Source: JBAWVR01 sp964583845 (GTDB taxonomy: Bacteria; Patescibacteriota; Minisyncoccia; Phycocordibacterales; GWA1-40-21). Taken from it: 20,658 nucleotides of DNA. The stretch is from positions 1 to 20,658 of the forward strand of contig CAZOXG010000016.1 of NCBI GenBank assembly GCA_964583845.1. The letters are read 5' to 3'. Below, in pieces: positions 14,121 through 20,132 of this stretch. A model generated the notes under the pieces. The model did not search any database. It saw only the letters and a list, made by a program, of their open reading frames with translations, and had not been told where the DNA came from. The translations under genes were made by a program, and so were the position numbers. Within the stretch, counting starts at the first letter, position 1. Each line of letters opens with the position of its first letter.

Positions 14121-14296
14121 AAGTCGTTCGAGAATTCATTTTAAAAAAGCGGATATTTCTTTACTAAGAAATTCCTATACTCGACTCGTCAGCCTGCGCA
14201 ATATTTTTAAAATGAAAATCCTCACTCAGGTGAAAAACAAAATCCGCTCTAAAAGAGACGGATTTTGTTTTTATTGTGAGGAATTAAAAGTATTTA
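14121..14296 (+). other. Non-coding stretch after rpsR with nested inverted repeats
   Basis: No convincing gene is present. ATTTCTT (14155-14161) pairs with AAGAAAT (14166-14172) around TACT. TCGAG (14128-14132) and CTCGA (14180-14184) flank it. ATTTTAAAAA near 14138 faces TTTTTAAAAT near 14204. TCCTCAC before 14225 pairs with GTGAGGA from 14276, enclosing the terminator at 14233. The nesting suggests a folded 3' untranslated region or a small RNA, but AT-rich sequence gives such pairings easily. Confidence 0.35.
14233..14272 (+). terminator. Terminator of the rpsF-ssb-rpsR cluster
   Basis: AAAAACAAAATCCG (14233-14246) pairs perfectly with 14259-14272, whose last bases form the T-run. A short CTC/GAG extension continues into the loop. 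The A-run before and T-run after make it usable in both directions, though on the minus strand the efp transcript would first meet the hairpins at 14339 and 14297. Confidence 0.75.
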
Positions 14297-14333
14297 AAAA
14301 CCGCCGGTCTGCCTTGGTCAGACCGGCGGTTTT
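14297..14333. terminator. Bidirectional terminator between rpsR and efp, 15-bp stem
   Basis: AAAACCGCCGGTCTG (14297-14311) pairs perfectly with 14319-14333 around a seven-base loop. A-runs and T-runs flank the GC core on both strands, the usual form of a terminator shared by convergent genes. Confidence 0.8.
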
Positions 14334-14338
14334 ACTAA

Positions 14339-14367
14339 ATTAAAATAGACCAAAGGTCTATTTTAAT
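14339..14367. terminator. Second convergent hairpin, 13-bp stem with AAA loop
   Basis: ATTAAAATAGACC (14339-14351) pairs perfectly with 14355-14367. It is AT-rich, lies six bases from the previous hairpin and is the first one met by transcription leaving efp. Its loop matches that of the glyS terminator. A TATACT array begins nine bases to its right. Confidence 0.65.
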
Positions 14368-14375
14368 CGTTTTCC

Positions 14376-14402
14376 ATATACAATATACTTATACTGTATA
14401 CT
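14376..14402 (+). repeat. TATACT hexamer array C, between convergent terminators and efp
   Basis: Units TATACA, TATACT, TATACT and TATACT follow the hairpins at 14297-14367, with a TTTTCC lead-in similar to the TCTTCC of arrays A and B. Unlike those, this array points into the 3' end of the opposing efp gene, so a promoter role is not obvious. Confidence 0.55.
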
Positions 14403-14407
14403 ATTCT

Positions 14408-15013
14408 TTACGCTTTGTTAGCTCTTTCAACGTACAGACCGGTTTCAGTGTTTATAATGACCACGTCACCTTGATTGATGAACATCGGAACATTGATGAT
14501 AGCACCAGTCTCTAGTGTGACTTGTTTGTTACCTCCAGTAACGGTATCACCTTTAACAGCTGGGGCCGCTTCTTTAACTAAAAGTTCGGCTTTGATAGGC
14601 ATTTTAGCGCCAATTATTTTTCCTTCATCATCCTCGTCTTCATCCTCGTCTCCATGGAAGACCATAAGATCAAGAATTAAGTTTGGTTTCAAGAATTTGG
14701 ATTGAGGTCCGAGAATGGTATCGGAAATCATATAGCGCTTAGATGGGTCGGTAGGGGAGCAGAACCAAAATTCACCTTTATTGGTAAAAAGGTATTTGGC
14801 TTCTTTTTTGGACATATTAGCTTCTTCAACTTTTTCCGCTTGATGAAAAGAATGTTCGGCTATTTTACCAGTGATCAAGTTTTTGAGTTTGGTAGCATTA
14901 ACTGGTTTTCTTTGTTGTTTTCGAAAAACGTGAGAAGAGAGGACTTCATAAGGTTGTCCTTCCAAAACGATATATTTTCTCTCGACTGCTTCATTGTATT
15001 CTAACATTGCCAT
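14408..15013 (-). CDS. efp: Translation elongation factor P, with a variant domain I tip
   Basis: EF-P relieves ribosomes stalled at polyproline stretches. All three domains are present in 201 residues: the KOW-like N-terminal domain (1-65), the OB domain II (about 70-130) and the C-terminal OB domain ending NVPMFINQGDVVIINTETGLYVERA. In the tip loop the usual KPGKG is replaced by RKQQRKPVN (31-39). A gapless alignment through TKLKNLITG places Gln34 where E. coli has the modified Lys34. Domain II also has an acidic run (DEDEDEDDE, 122-130) not seen in typical EF-P. The start ATG 15013 has a second Met two codons later. It has its own candidate promoter at 15044-15073. Family assignment is firm; how the tip works without the usual residue is unknown. 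Confidence 0.93.
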   Translation of the reverse strand: MAMLEYNEAVERKYIVLEGQPYEVLSSHVFRKQQRKPVNATKLKNLITGKIAEHSFHQAEKVEEANMSKKEAKYLFTNKGEFWFCSPTDPSKRYMISDTILGPQSKFLKPNLILDLMVFHGDEDEDEDDEGKIIGAKMPIKAELLVKEAAPAVKGDTVTGGNKQVTLETGAIINVPMFINQGDVVIINTETGLYVERANKA

Positions 15014-15043
15014 AGGATTGTTTGTTTATTTGTTAACAAGGCG

Positions 15044-15073
15044 ATTCTACATAATTTTCCTTTAAAAGTCCAA
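15044..15073 (-). promoter_or_regulatory. Candidate efp promoter (TTGGAC - 18 bp - TAGAAT)
   Basis: On the minus strand TTGGAC (15073-15068) and TAGAAT (15049-15044) match the -35 and -10 consensus at four and five of six positions, with an 18-bp spacer. The predicted start would leave a leader of about 24 nt with no Shine-Dalgarno sequence. It lies in the 126-bp gap after the recA-associated membrane protein gene. Confidence 0.55.
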
Positions 15074-15139
15074 TATTCTTACTATAAAGATAAGTTTTCT
15101 AAGTGATCAGAATTGGTTTATTTATGTTTTGAGACTAAC

Positions 15140-15604
15140 TCATTTTTTATACATTTTAGCTAACATTTTTAATGCTAGAAACATTATTATCATTAGAATA
15201 AAAATAAACCAGATTGTTGTCATTAGCTCGTTTGAATCAGTGAATGATATGAATACCCACAATGGCAATGATAATATAAAGATTCCAATACATGTCAATG
15301 TAATAACAGTTATTGGCAAACCTTTGATACCGATGATGTTATTATTGGCTATTTGCTCCGTTTGTTTTGGAGCAGGATCAACATAAAGTTTCTTCTTAAA
15401 AGCTAGCATAGGCAGTATGCAGCTTAATAAAAAACAGCCAAAAAGAAAGAAAGCGTAAAGTTCTTCCCCCAAGCCACCCCAACCTCCTAATTGTGCACCT
15501 ATTATTTGAGATAGGTTATATTCCTTAATCGAAAACAGTAAAAATAATAAGGGTATTATTATAGATAACAGTCTAGTAATAATCTTTATCGTTCTTTTTA
15601 TCAT
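15140..15604 (-). CDS. Small membrane protein, four predicted helices
   Basis: I do not recognise a family. The 154-residue protein has about four hydrophobic segments: 8-26 (ITRLLSIIIPLLFLLFS), 48-68 (ELYAFFLFGCFLLSCILPML), 97-120 and 127-148. A short, proline-containing loop with a Lys/Gln stretch lies between the second and third. A glycine-rich turn (LGGWGGLGEEL) precedes helix two. The start lies 11 bp after the recA stop, so it is very likely co-transcribed with recA. It is the only complete gene in the window that ends in TGA. GAGG in the end of recA lies 16 bases before its ATG, too far for a standard Shine-Dalgarno. Its role is unknown. Confidence 0.65.
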   Translation of the reverse strand: MIKRTIKIITRLLSIIIPLLFLLFSIKEYNLSQIIGAQLGGWGGLGEELYAFFLFGCFLLSCILPMLAFKKKLYVDPAPKQTEQIANNNIIGIKGLPITVITLTCIGIFILSLPLWVFISFTDSNELMTTIWFIFILMIIMFLALKMLAKMYKK

Positions 15605-15615
15605 TTTATTTAGTT

Positions 15616-16680
15616 TTATTCCTCTGGTGCTTCTTCGGGTTCTTCCACAGCTCCAGCCACCTGATCAGCTCCGCCAGAAATCTTTTCTTTAATTTTAGCT
15701 AGAATTTTATCAGCCAAATCTTTATTTTCTTTTAAATATTGGCGAGTTGCATCATAGCCACGGCCGAGTTTTTCAGTCCCAAAAGAGTAGGAGACACCAG
15801 ACTTACTCATGATGCCGTATTTTTCTCCAAGGGCGATGATTTCACCTTCACGAGAAATACCTTCGTTATACATTAAATCAAATTCGGTCTGGCGGAATGG
15901 AGCGGCGACTTTATTCTTGACTACCTTAACGCGGACGCGGCCACCCATAATTTCTTCTCCTTTTTTAATCTGAGCAATACGGCGAATATCCAAACGAACT
16001 GAAGTGTAGAATTTCAAAGCCTTGCCTCCTGGGGTGGTTTCTGGATTACCAAACATCACCCCGATTTGCATACGGATTTGGTTGATGAAAATAACAATAG
16101 TTTTAGATTTGGCAACAATAGCGGTTAATTTACGAAGGGCTTGTGACATCAAACGAGCTTGTTTACCCATATGTTGAGCACCCATATCGCCTTCAATTTC
16201 ATCTTTTGGAGTTAGGGCTGCCACGGAGTCGATGACAATAACATCCATCTTACCAGAGCGAACTAAACTCTCCACAATTTCCAAACCTTGTTCGCCGGTG
16301 TCTGGCTGGGAGATTAAAAGTTCATCAATTTTTACTCCAATCTTCTTGGCGTATTCTGGATCCATCGCATGCTCAGCGTCAATATAAGCACAAATACCAC
16401 CGAGTTTTTGAGCTTCGGCTACAACGTGAAGAGCGAGGGTTGTCTTACCAGATGATTCTGGTCCAAAGATTTCAATGATACGTCCACGAGGTAGTCCTCC
16501 GACACCTAGGGCGGCGTCTAGGCCGATAGAACCGGTGGAGATAGCATTCACATCAACATGAGGTTTATCCCCAAGTTTCATGATGGAGTCATCGCCAAAT
16601 TTAGCGCGAATATCTCGCAAGGTATCTTCAATCTTTGATAATCCCATTGTCTTCGGGGCTTTTGCTTCTTTCTTTTTCAT
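15616..16680 (-). CDS. recA: Recombinase RecA
   Basis: RecA forms filaments on single-stranded DNA for homologous recombination and, in many bacteria, SOS induction. Walker A GPESSGKT is at residues 73-80, and Walker B is in DVIVIDSVAALTP. L1 is in EIEGDMGAQHMGKQARLMSQALRKL; L2 and the following helix run through FINQIRMQIGVMFGNPETTPGGKALKFY. The C-terminal domain ends in an acidic tail (EEPEEAPEE), as in most RecA proteins. At 354 residues it has the standard length, with no intein. The 62-bp gap upstream is AT-rich and shows no LexA-like box. TAATAT (16692-16687) ends seven bases before the ATG. It follows ftsK and a small membrane protein on the same strand. Confidence 0.98.
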   Translation of the reverse strand: MKKKEAKAPKTMGLSKIEDTLRDIRAKFGDDSIMKLGDKPHVDVNAISTGSIGLDAALGVGGLPRGRIIEIFGPESSGKTTLALHVVAEAQKLGGICAYIDAEHAMDPEYAKKIGVKIDELLISQPDTGEQGLEIVESLVRSGKMDVIVIDSVAALTPKDEIEGDMGAQHMGKQARLMSQALRKLTAIVAKSKTIVIFINQIRMQIGVMFGNPETTPGGKALKFYTSVRLDIRRIAQIKKGEEIMGGRVRVKVVKNKVAAPFRQTEFDLMYNEGISREGEIIALGEKYGIMSKSGVSYSFGTEKLGRGYDATRQYLKENKDLADKILAKIKEKISGGADQVAGAVEEPEEAPEE

Positions 16681-16686
16681 ATATTT

Positions 16687-16692
16687 ATATTA
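16687..16692 (-). promoter_or_regulatory. Candidate -10 (TAATAT) at leaderless spacing before recA
   Basis: On the minus strand TAATAT occupies -12 to -7 relative to the recA ATG at 16680. The region is almost entirely A and T, so a chance match is quite possible. No -35 element is evident. Confidence 0.25.
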
Positions 16693-16742
16693 TTAAATTT
16701 ATTTTATTAATACTGAATGTTTTTTGTTGATTTTTTGCGTTT

Positions 16743-17093
16743 TTATTTATAGATTATTTCTAATGTCTTGCTGATCTTTCTTCCAAACTTATCCCAACCT
16801 TCTAGACGCAACTGGTTGTAGCCATAGGAGAGGAGAAACTTTTCTGTGAACAACCCTTCCTCATCTTTCAGAATTGATCGGTCGTTTAGAGTTAGTTTGG
16901 TTAGATTGGCGGTTTTACCACTTATGTCTATTAGGGACTGGTTAGTGGTCGTGCCGTTTTTGGGCGTGATGATAATTATTTCTGGACCCTGAATAATTTT
17001 CTGCGCTTGATAGAGTGAATATCCACAAACAACAATGAAAGCCAGGATTATCAGTGCGTATTTAATTTTACGTTTGTTTTTTTCACGTTCCAT
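16743..17093 (-). CDS. Small membrane-anchored protein with an Ig-like domain
   Basis: This 116-residue protein has a basic start (MEREKNKRKIKYA), one membrane segment (about 12-30, ALIILAFIVVCGYSLYQAQ) and an extracytoplasmic beta-rich domain (about 36-116). The pattern IIIITPKNGTTTNQSLIDISGK, then LTLNDRSILKDEEGLFTEKFLL, then GYNQLRLEGWDKFGR is that of glucodextranase B-like/bacterial Ig-like modules, which usually act as spacers or binding modules. It lies 69 bp after ftsK, with a 19-bp hairpin between them, and 62 bp before recA. No enzymatic motif is present. Its place beside ftsK may reflect an envelope or division role, but that is inference. Confidence 0.7.
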   Translation of the reverse strand: MEREKNKRKIKYALIILAFIVVCGYSLYQAQKIIQGPEIIIITPKNGTTTNQSLIDISGKTANLTKLTLNDRSILKDEEGLFTEKFLLSYGYNQLRLEGWDKFGRKISKTLEIIYK

Positions 17094-17111
17094 AGGGTTT
17101 GGTGGGGTAGT

Positions 17112-17155
17112 GGCTGGCGAATTATTAATGACGGACCATTAATAATTCGCCAGCC
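17112..17155 (-). other. Perfect 19-bp hairpin after ftsK
   Basis: GGCTGGCGAATTATTAATG (17112-17130) pairs perfectly with 17137-17155 around a six-base loop, starting eight bases after the ftsK stop. On the minus strand no T-run follows, so classical termination is doubtful; it may be an mRNA stabiliser or an attenuating structure within an ftsK-recA transcript. Its first bases (GGCTGG) and its GAATT core resemble the hairpin at 10951. Confidence 0.6.
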
Positions 17156-17162
17156 TTAATCT

Positions 17163-19541
17163 TTACAAATAATTCTTTTCTCCGTTTTCACTACCAGGCA
17201 TTTCTGTTTCTTCTGGGCCACCAATATCTTCTTCATTTGAACTAGTACTTGCTGGCACCGCCGCTCCGTAAACTTCACGAGCTTTGGAACCATTTGATGG
17301 GCCGATAAAACCTCTTTCTTCCATCATATCTACCAATTTCGCTGCACGAGAATAGCCGATACCAAGTTTGCGTTGTAAGTATGAAGTGGATGCCTTGCCG
17401 GTTTTTATAACTTCTTCTTTGGCCGCTTCATACATTTCGTCCTCACCGTTTAGATCACCGTCTTCAGTGCTAGAACTAAACAATACATTGCCAGCTCCTT
17501 TTTCCGCTGAACTAATATCTATTAATTCAGGAATAGCATCACGATAGCTATCAGTTAAATACTTAACCACCTTTTTGACTTCAGTTTCAGAAATATAAGC
17601 GGACTGAACACGGGCTGGTTTAGACATTTCACCACCTAAATAAAGCATATCTCCTGCGCCCAATAGTTTTTCAGCTCCTGGACAATCCAAAATGGTACGA
17701 GAGTCGATCTGTGAAGCTACCTGGAGAGCGATACGAGAAGGGATATTGGCTTTGATTAGGCCAGTGATAACATTTACAGATGGTCTTTGAGTAGAAACAA
17801 TTAAATGGATACCAACCGCACGAGACATCTGAGCCAGACGGACGATAGCTGATTCCAATTCTTTTGGGTAGGTCATCATAATATCAGCCAACTCATCAAT
17901 CACGATCACAATATATGGCATAGTCTCCGGTCGCTTATCTTTTTCTGGATCGTAATTACCTTTTCTTTTTAACCCTTCAATTCTTTCAATCTCCGGTGCT
18001 AAAATATTTTTGTGATAGGAATCGATATCTTTACAGGACTCTGCCTCCAATATGTCGTAACGGCGATCCATTTCTTTAGCGGCCCAGCGCAAGGCGAGAA
18101 TGGCTTTTTTAGCTTCCGTAATAACTGGGGTGAGTAAGTGGGGTATTTTATTGTATAAAGTTAACTCTACACGCTTTGGGTCAATCATCATAAACTTCAA
18201 AGTTTCTGGCGAATTACGGAAAAGTAGAGAATTTATGATGGTGTGGATAGTAACAGACTTACCTGATCCAGTTGTTCCTGCGATCAAGCAGTGAGGCATT
18301 TTAGCTAAATTGGCAAAATGACTTTTACCAGAGATACCTTTACCTAAAGCAACCAAGAGAGGTTTTTCAGAGGTTTGATATTCTTCATTAGAAAGCAAGG
18401 AAGCCATTCCGACAGTAGTTTTTGCCGTGTTCGGGATTTCGATACCGACGAGTGATTTACCTGGGATTGGAGCTTCGATACGAATAGGATGGGCAGCGAG
18501 AGCTAGGGAAAGGTCATTTTGTAAGGCAACGATACGAGACAGTTTTACACCCTCGGCTGGTTTCAATGCATAACGAGTGATTGATGGTCCAATCGAGATT
18601 TCATCCATTTCCACATCAATGCCAAAGTTTTGTAAGGTGCGTTTTATAATATTTGCATTGGCTTTGATGTCTCCGACACCTGGCTTGCCTTTATCTTTTT
18701 CGAGTAGGGCTAGGGGAGGGGGGACGAAGACAATGTCACTAGTTGATGGGCGACTCTTGATTGAGAATTCACTCATCATTTTTTCTTCTTCCCCGAGGTT
18801 AACTTTTAGTTGTTTTTCTTTTTTAGGTTTCTCTTCCTCTTTTTCTTTTTCTGGAGTTTCAGGCTCAGTTTCCTCTTCGTCTTCATCTTCTTCGGTTTCC
18901 TCTTCTTCATCCAATTCTTCGTCTCCTTCTATATTGTATTCCTCCTCTTCTTCATTGTTTCCAAAACGCTTCCAAAAGCAAAGAGTGTCGATGGTGAATT
19001 TAGTTTCAAAAAGCACTAAACAAGAAATTATTATTAGAGCAATAAAAATAATTAATGAGGCCCAAAAAGCAAAAAGGTAATCCATCGGGGAAGCGACAAG
19101 CCAACCGATAATACCACCATCAGTTATACCTTCCGGTTTTCGTGCGACCAGATCAATAATACCTAAGCTTGAAAGCAAAAAGATAACCCCTCCAATAGTT
19201 TTTAAAGTTTGAAAATTTCTCTTTTCCGTTTTTAAAAATGAGATACCAAGAATGAAAAAAACCAAAGGCAATAAATAGTAACCAATACCAAAAAGATATT
19301 TCAAACCAGTTAGTATTTTTTCACCAACTGGACCGGCTCCGTGAAAGGCCGCAAGAGCGGTGAGAAGAGCCAGTAAGAAAAACACCACCATATAAATTCC
19401 TTGTTTGGTTTCATCTTTCATGTGACTCAGCACGCTTGGTTTAGAACTTTCCTCGCGAGCCTCTTTTTTATTTTTTTTAACCATCTTTTTAAGATCAGTT
19501 TTTGGTTTTTTTTCTTTTAATTTTTCTTTGGGTTCAGCCAT
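17163..19541 (-). CDS. ftsK: DNA translocase FtsK
   Basis: FtsK/SpoIIIE pumps chromosomal DNA through the closing septum and coordinates dimer resolution. After a Lys-rich start come about four membrane helices (48-66, 85-104, 114-131, 154-178), then a highly acidic linker (about 195-240). The alpha domain is near 285-365 (IKRTLQNFGIDVEMDEISIGP). The motor has Walker A GTTGSGKS at 422-429, Walker B around Asp549-Glu550 (VIVIDELADIM), and HLIVSTQRPSVNVITG. The winged-helix gamma domain, which reads KOPS-type sequences, is near 700-757 (TSYLQRKLGIGYSRAAKLVD), followed by a 35-residue tail. At 792 residues it is a compact full-length FtsK. It leads the leftward ftsK-recA group and diverges from the gene at 20133. 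Confidence 0.96.
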   Translation of the reverse strand: MAEPKEKLKEKKPKTDLKKMVKKNKKEAREESSKPSVLSHMKDETKQGIYMVVFFLLALLTALAAFHGAGPVGEKILTGLKYLFGIGYYLLPLVFFILGISFLKTEKRNFQTLKTIGGVIFLLSSLGIIDLVARKPEGITDGGIIGWLVASPMDYLFAFWASLIIFIALIIISCLVLFETKFTIDTLCFWKRFGNNEEEEEYNIEGDEELDEEEETEEDEDEEETEPETPEKEKEEEKPKKEKQLKVNLGEEEKMMSEFSIKSRPSTSDIVFVPPPLALLEKDKGKPGVGDIKANANIIKRTLQNFGIDVEMDEISIGPSITRYALKPAEGVKLSRIVALQNDLSLALAAHPIRIEAPIPGKSLVGIEIPNTAKTTVGMASLLSNEEYQTSEKPLLVALGKGISGKSHFANLAKMPHCLIAGTTGSGKSVTIHTIINSLLFRNSPETLKFMMIDPKRVELTLYNKIPHLLTPVITEAKKAILALRWAAKEMDRRYDILEAESCKDIDSYHKNILAPEIERIEGLKRKGNYDPEKDKRPETMPYIVIVIDELADIMMTYPKELESAIVRLAQMSRAVGIHLIVSTQRPSVNVITGLIKANIPSRIALQVASQIDSRTILDCPGAEKLLGAGDMLYLGGEMSKPARVQSAYISETEVKKVVKYLTDSYRDAIPELIDISSAEKGAGNVLFSSSTEDGDLNGEDEMYEAAKEEVIKTGKASTSYLQRKLGIGYSRAAKLVDMMEERGFIGPSNGSKAREVYGAAVPASTSSNEEDIGGPEETEMPGSENGEKNYL

Positions 19542-19572
19542 TTTGTTGTGTATGTTTTAAGATATAAAAATA

Positions 19573-19578
19573 ATTATA
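19573..19578 (-). promoter_or_regulatory. Candidate ftsK -10 (TATAAT)
   Basis: A perfect TATAAT lies on the minus strand 32 bases before the ftsK start and would give a leader of about 25 nt. The -35 position (AAAGAC) is poor. A 14-base inverted repeat, AGGTAAAATTACCT at 19607-19620, lies just upstream and could be an operator. Confidence 0.4.
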
Positions 19579-19606
19579 AAAGCGGTTCAGCGAGTGTCTT
19601 TCTGAC

Positions 19607-19620
19607 AGGTAAAATTACCT
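19607..19620. promoter_or_regulatory. Inverted repeat upstream of ftsK (AGGTAA-AA-TTACCT)
   Basis: This symmetrical 14-base sequence lies about 30 bp upstream of the candidate ftsK -10 element. Its size suits binding of a dimeric regulator near the -35 region. It is a single occurrence, so the regulatory role is a guess. Confidence 0.3.
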
Positions 19621-19671
19621 CTGTATTTTAACATATTTACTTGGTAAAAACAGCAAGAGGAAAGGCAGGAA

Positions 19672-19697
19672 ATATGAGTATAAAGTATAAGTATATA
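19672..19697 (-). repeat. TATACT hexamer array D (reverse orientation)
   Basis: Read on the minus strand this is TATATACTTATACTTTATAC followed by TCATAT, the same units as arrays A to C. It follows the hairpin at 19700-19723 in that orientation and points toward ftsK, about 130 bp from its start. Confidence 0.6.
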
Positions 19698-19699
19698 GA

Positions 19700-19723
19700 T
19701 GACCTTTTTTAACAAAAAGGTCA
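19700..19723 (-). other. AT-rich hairpin next to array D
   Basis: TGACCTTTTT (19700-19709) pairs with AAAAAGGTCA (19714-19723) around TAAC. No gene ends here, so a terminator role is not expected unless a small RNA is transcribed from this block. Confidence 0.5.
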
Positions 19724-19754
19724 GCCGCAATTAGTCTCTTTATTCTTCTTTCTC

Positions 19755-19784
19755 TGTCATTCCTGCGGACGCAGGAATCCAGGA
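19755..19784. repeat. Solo arm of the palindromic element in the ftsK upstream block
   Basis: TGTCATTCCTGCGGACGCAG followed by GAATCCAGGA aligns over all 30 bases with the other arms. It is preceded by a TTCTTCTTTCTC tract similar to the one before the element at 4113. No facing arm follows. Confidence 0.75.
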
Positions 19785-19846
19785 TTCAGAATTAGTCTAA
19801 ACCTCCATTATTATTTTCTACCATCGCGAGCTTAGCGGAGCCTGAC

Positions 19847-19868
19847 TGTGCATGCAGGCAATCCAGAA
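19847..19868. repeat. Decayed or divergent arm of the palindromic element
   Basis: TGTGCATGCAGGCAATCCAG resembles the second half of the 30-bp arm (GCAGGCGGGAATCCAG), and a loose CATCGCGAG lies upstream. After it comes CTCTTAATTGGG, similar in tone to the centre of the complete elements. The match is partial. Confidence 0.35.
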
Positions 19869-19895
19869 CTCTTAATTGGGTTTTAATTCCTTGCC

Positions 19896-19917
19896 TATAT
19901 ACTTCATACTCATACTT
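19896..19917 (+). repeat. TATACT hexamer array E (forward), upstream of the last gene
   Basis: Units TATATACT, CATACT and CATACTT lie here, with one more TTATACTTC at 19928-19936. Together with array D in the opposite orientation it brackets the 245-bp block 19672-19917, which contains a hairpin, a solo repeat arm and a decayed arm. No gene is seen in this block. Confidence 0.5.
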
Positions 19918-19945
19918 ATTTTGATGCTTATACTTCTCCCAACGC

Positions 19946-19975
19946 TTGACTCTATGAACTTGTCCGATATATAAT
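19946..19975 (+). promoter_or_regulatory. Near-consensus promoter (TTGACT - 18 bp - TATAAT)
   Basis: TTGACT at 19946-19951 and a perfect TATAAT at 19970-19975 with an 18-bp spacer form the best sigma-70-type promoter in the window. GTCC and GGAC flank the -10 symmetrically (19962-19965 and 19976-19979), a possible operator. Transcription would start near 19982, leaving a leader of about 150 nt before ATG 20133. Confidence 0.75.
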
Positions 19976-19981
19976 GGACGG

Positions 19982-20132
19982 GAAAGTTTTTTCTCGAAAA
20001 TATTTTAATGGGACAAACCCATAAAAGACTCTAAAAGACATTGTCAAACAAGGTTAAAATCCAAGGGACAATGTCTCTTAATCCGTTTCGGACAAGACTT
20101 ATTAACTTATCAAGTCAGCATAATTTTTTTAT
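19982..20132 (+). promoter_or_regulatory. Long structured 5' leader of the last gene
   Basis: Three stems are readable. ATGGG (20008) pairs with CCCAT (20018) around ACAAA. AGACATTGTC (20036-20045) pairs perfectly with 20067-20076 over a 21-base loop. TCCG and CGGA (20082-20092) enclose TTT, with GTCT and AGAC outside. The leader is far longer than any other in the window and matches no riboswitch I know by eye. A small regulatory RNA from the same promoter is an alternative. Confidence 0.45.

Noticed and set aside
14035..14343. Possible 102-residue protein overlapping the end of rpsR
   Set aside because: It starts with a non-ATG codon inside rpsR in another frame and runs through two terminator hairpins; the product has no protein-like pattern.
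15616..16680. Intein or insertion in recA
   Set aside because: Walker A, L1 and L2 are contiguous and the total length is standard.
18577..19080. Long open frame on the plus strand opposite ftsK
   Set aside because: It is the complement of the acidic Glu/Asp-rich linker, which gives serine runs; ftsK is unambiguous on the minus strand.
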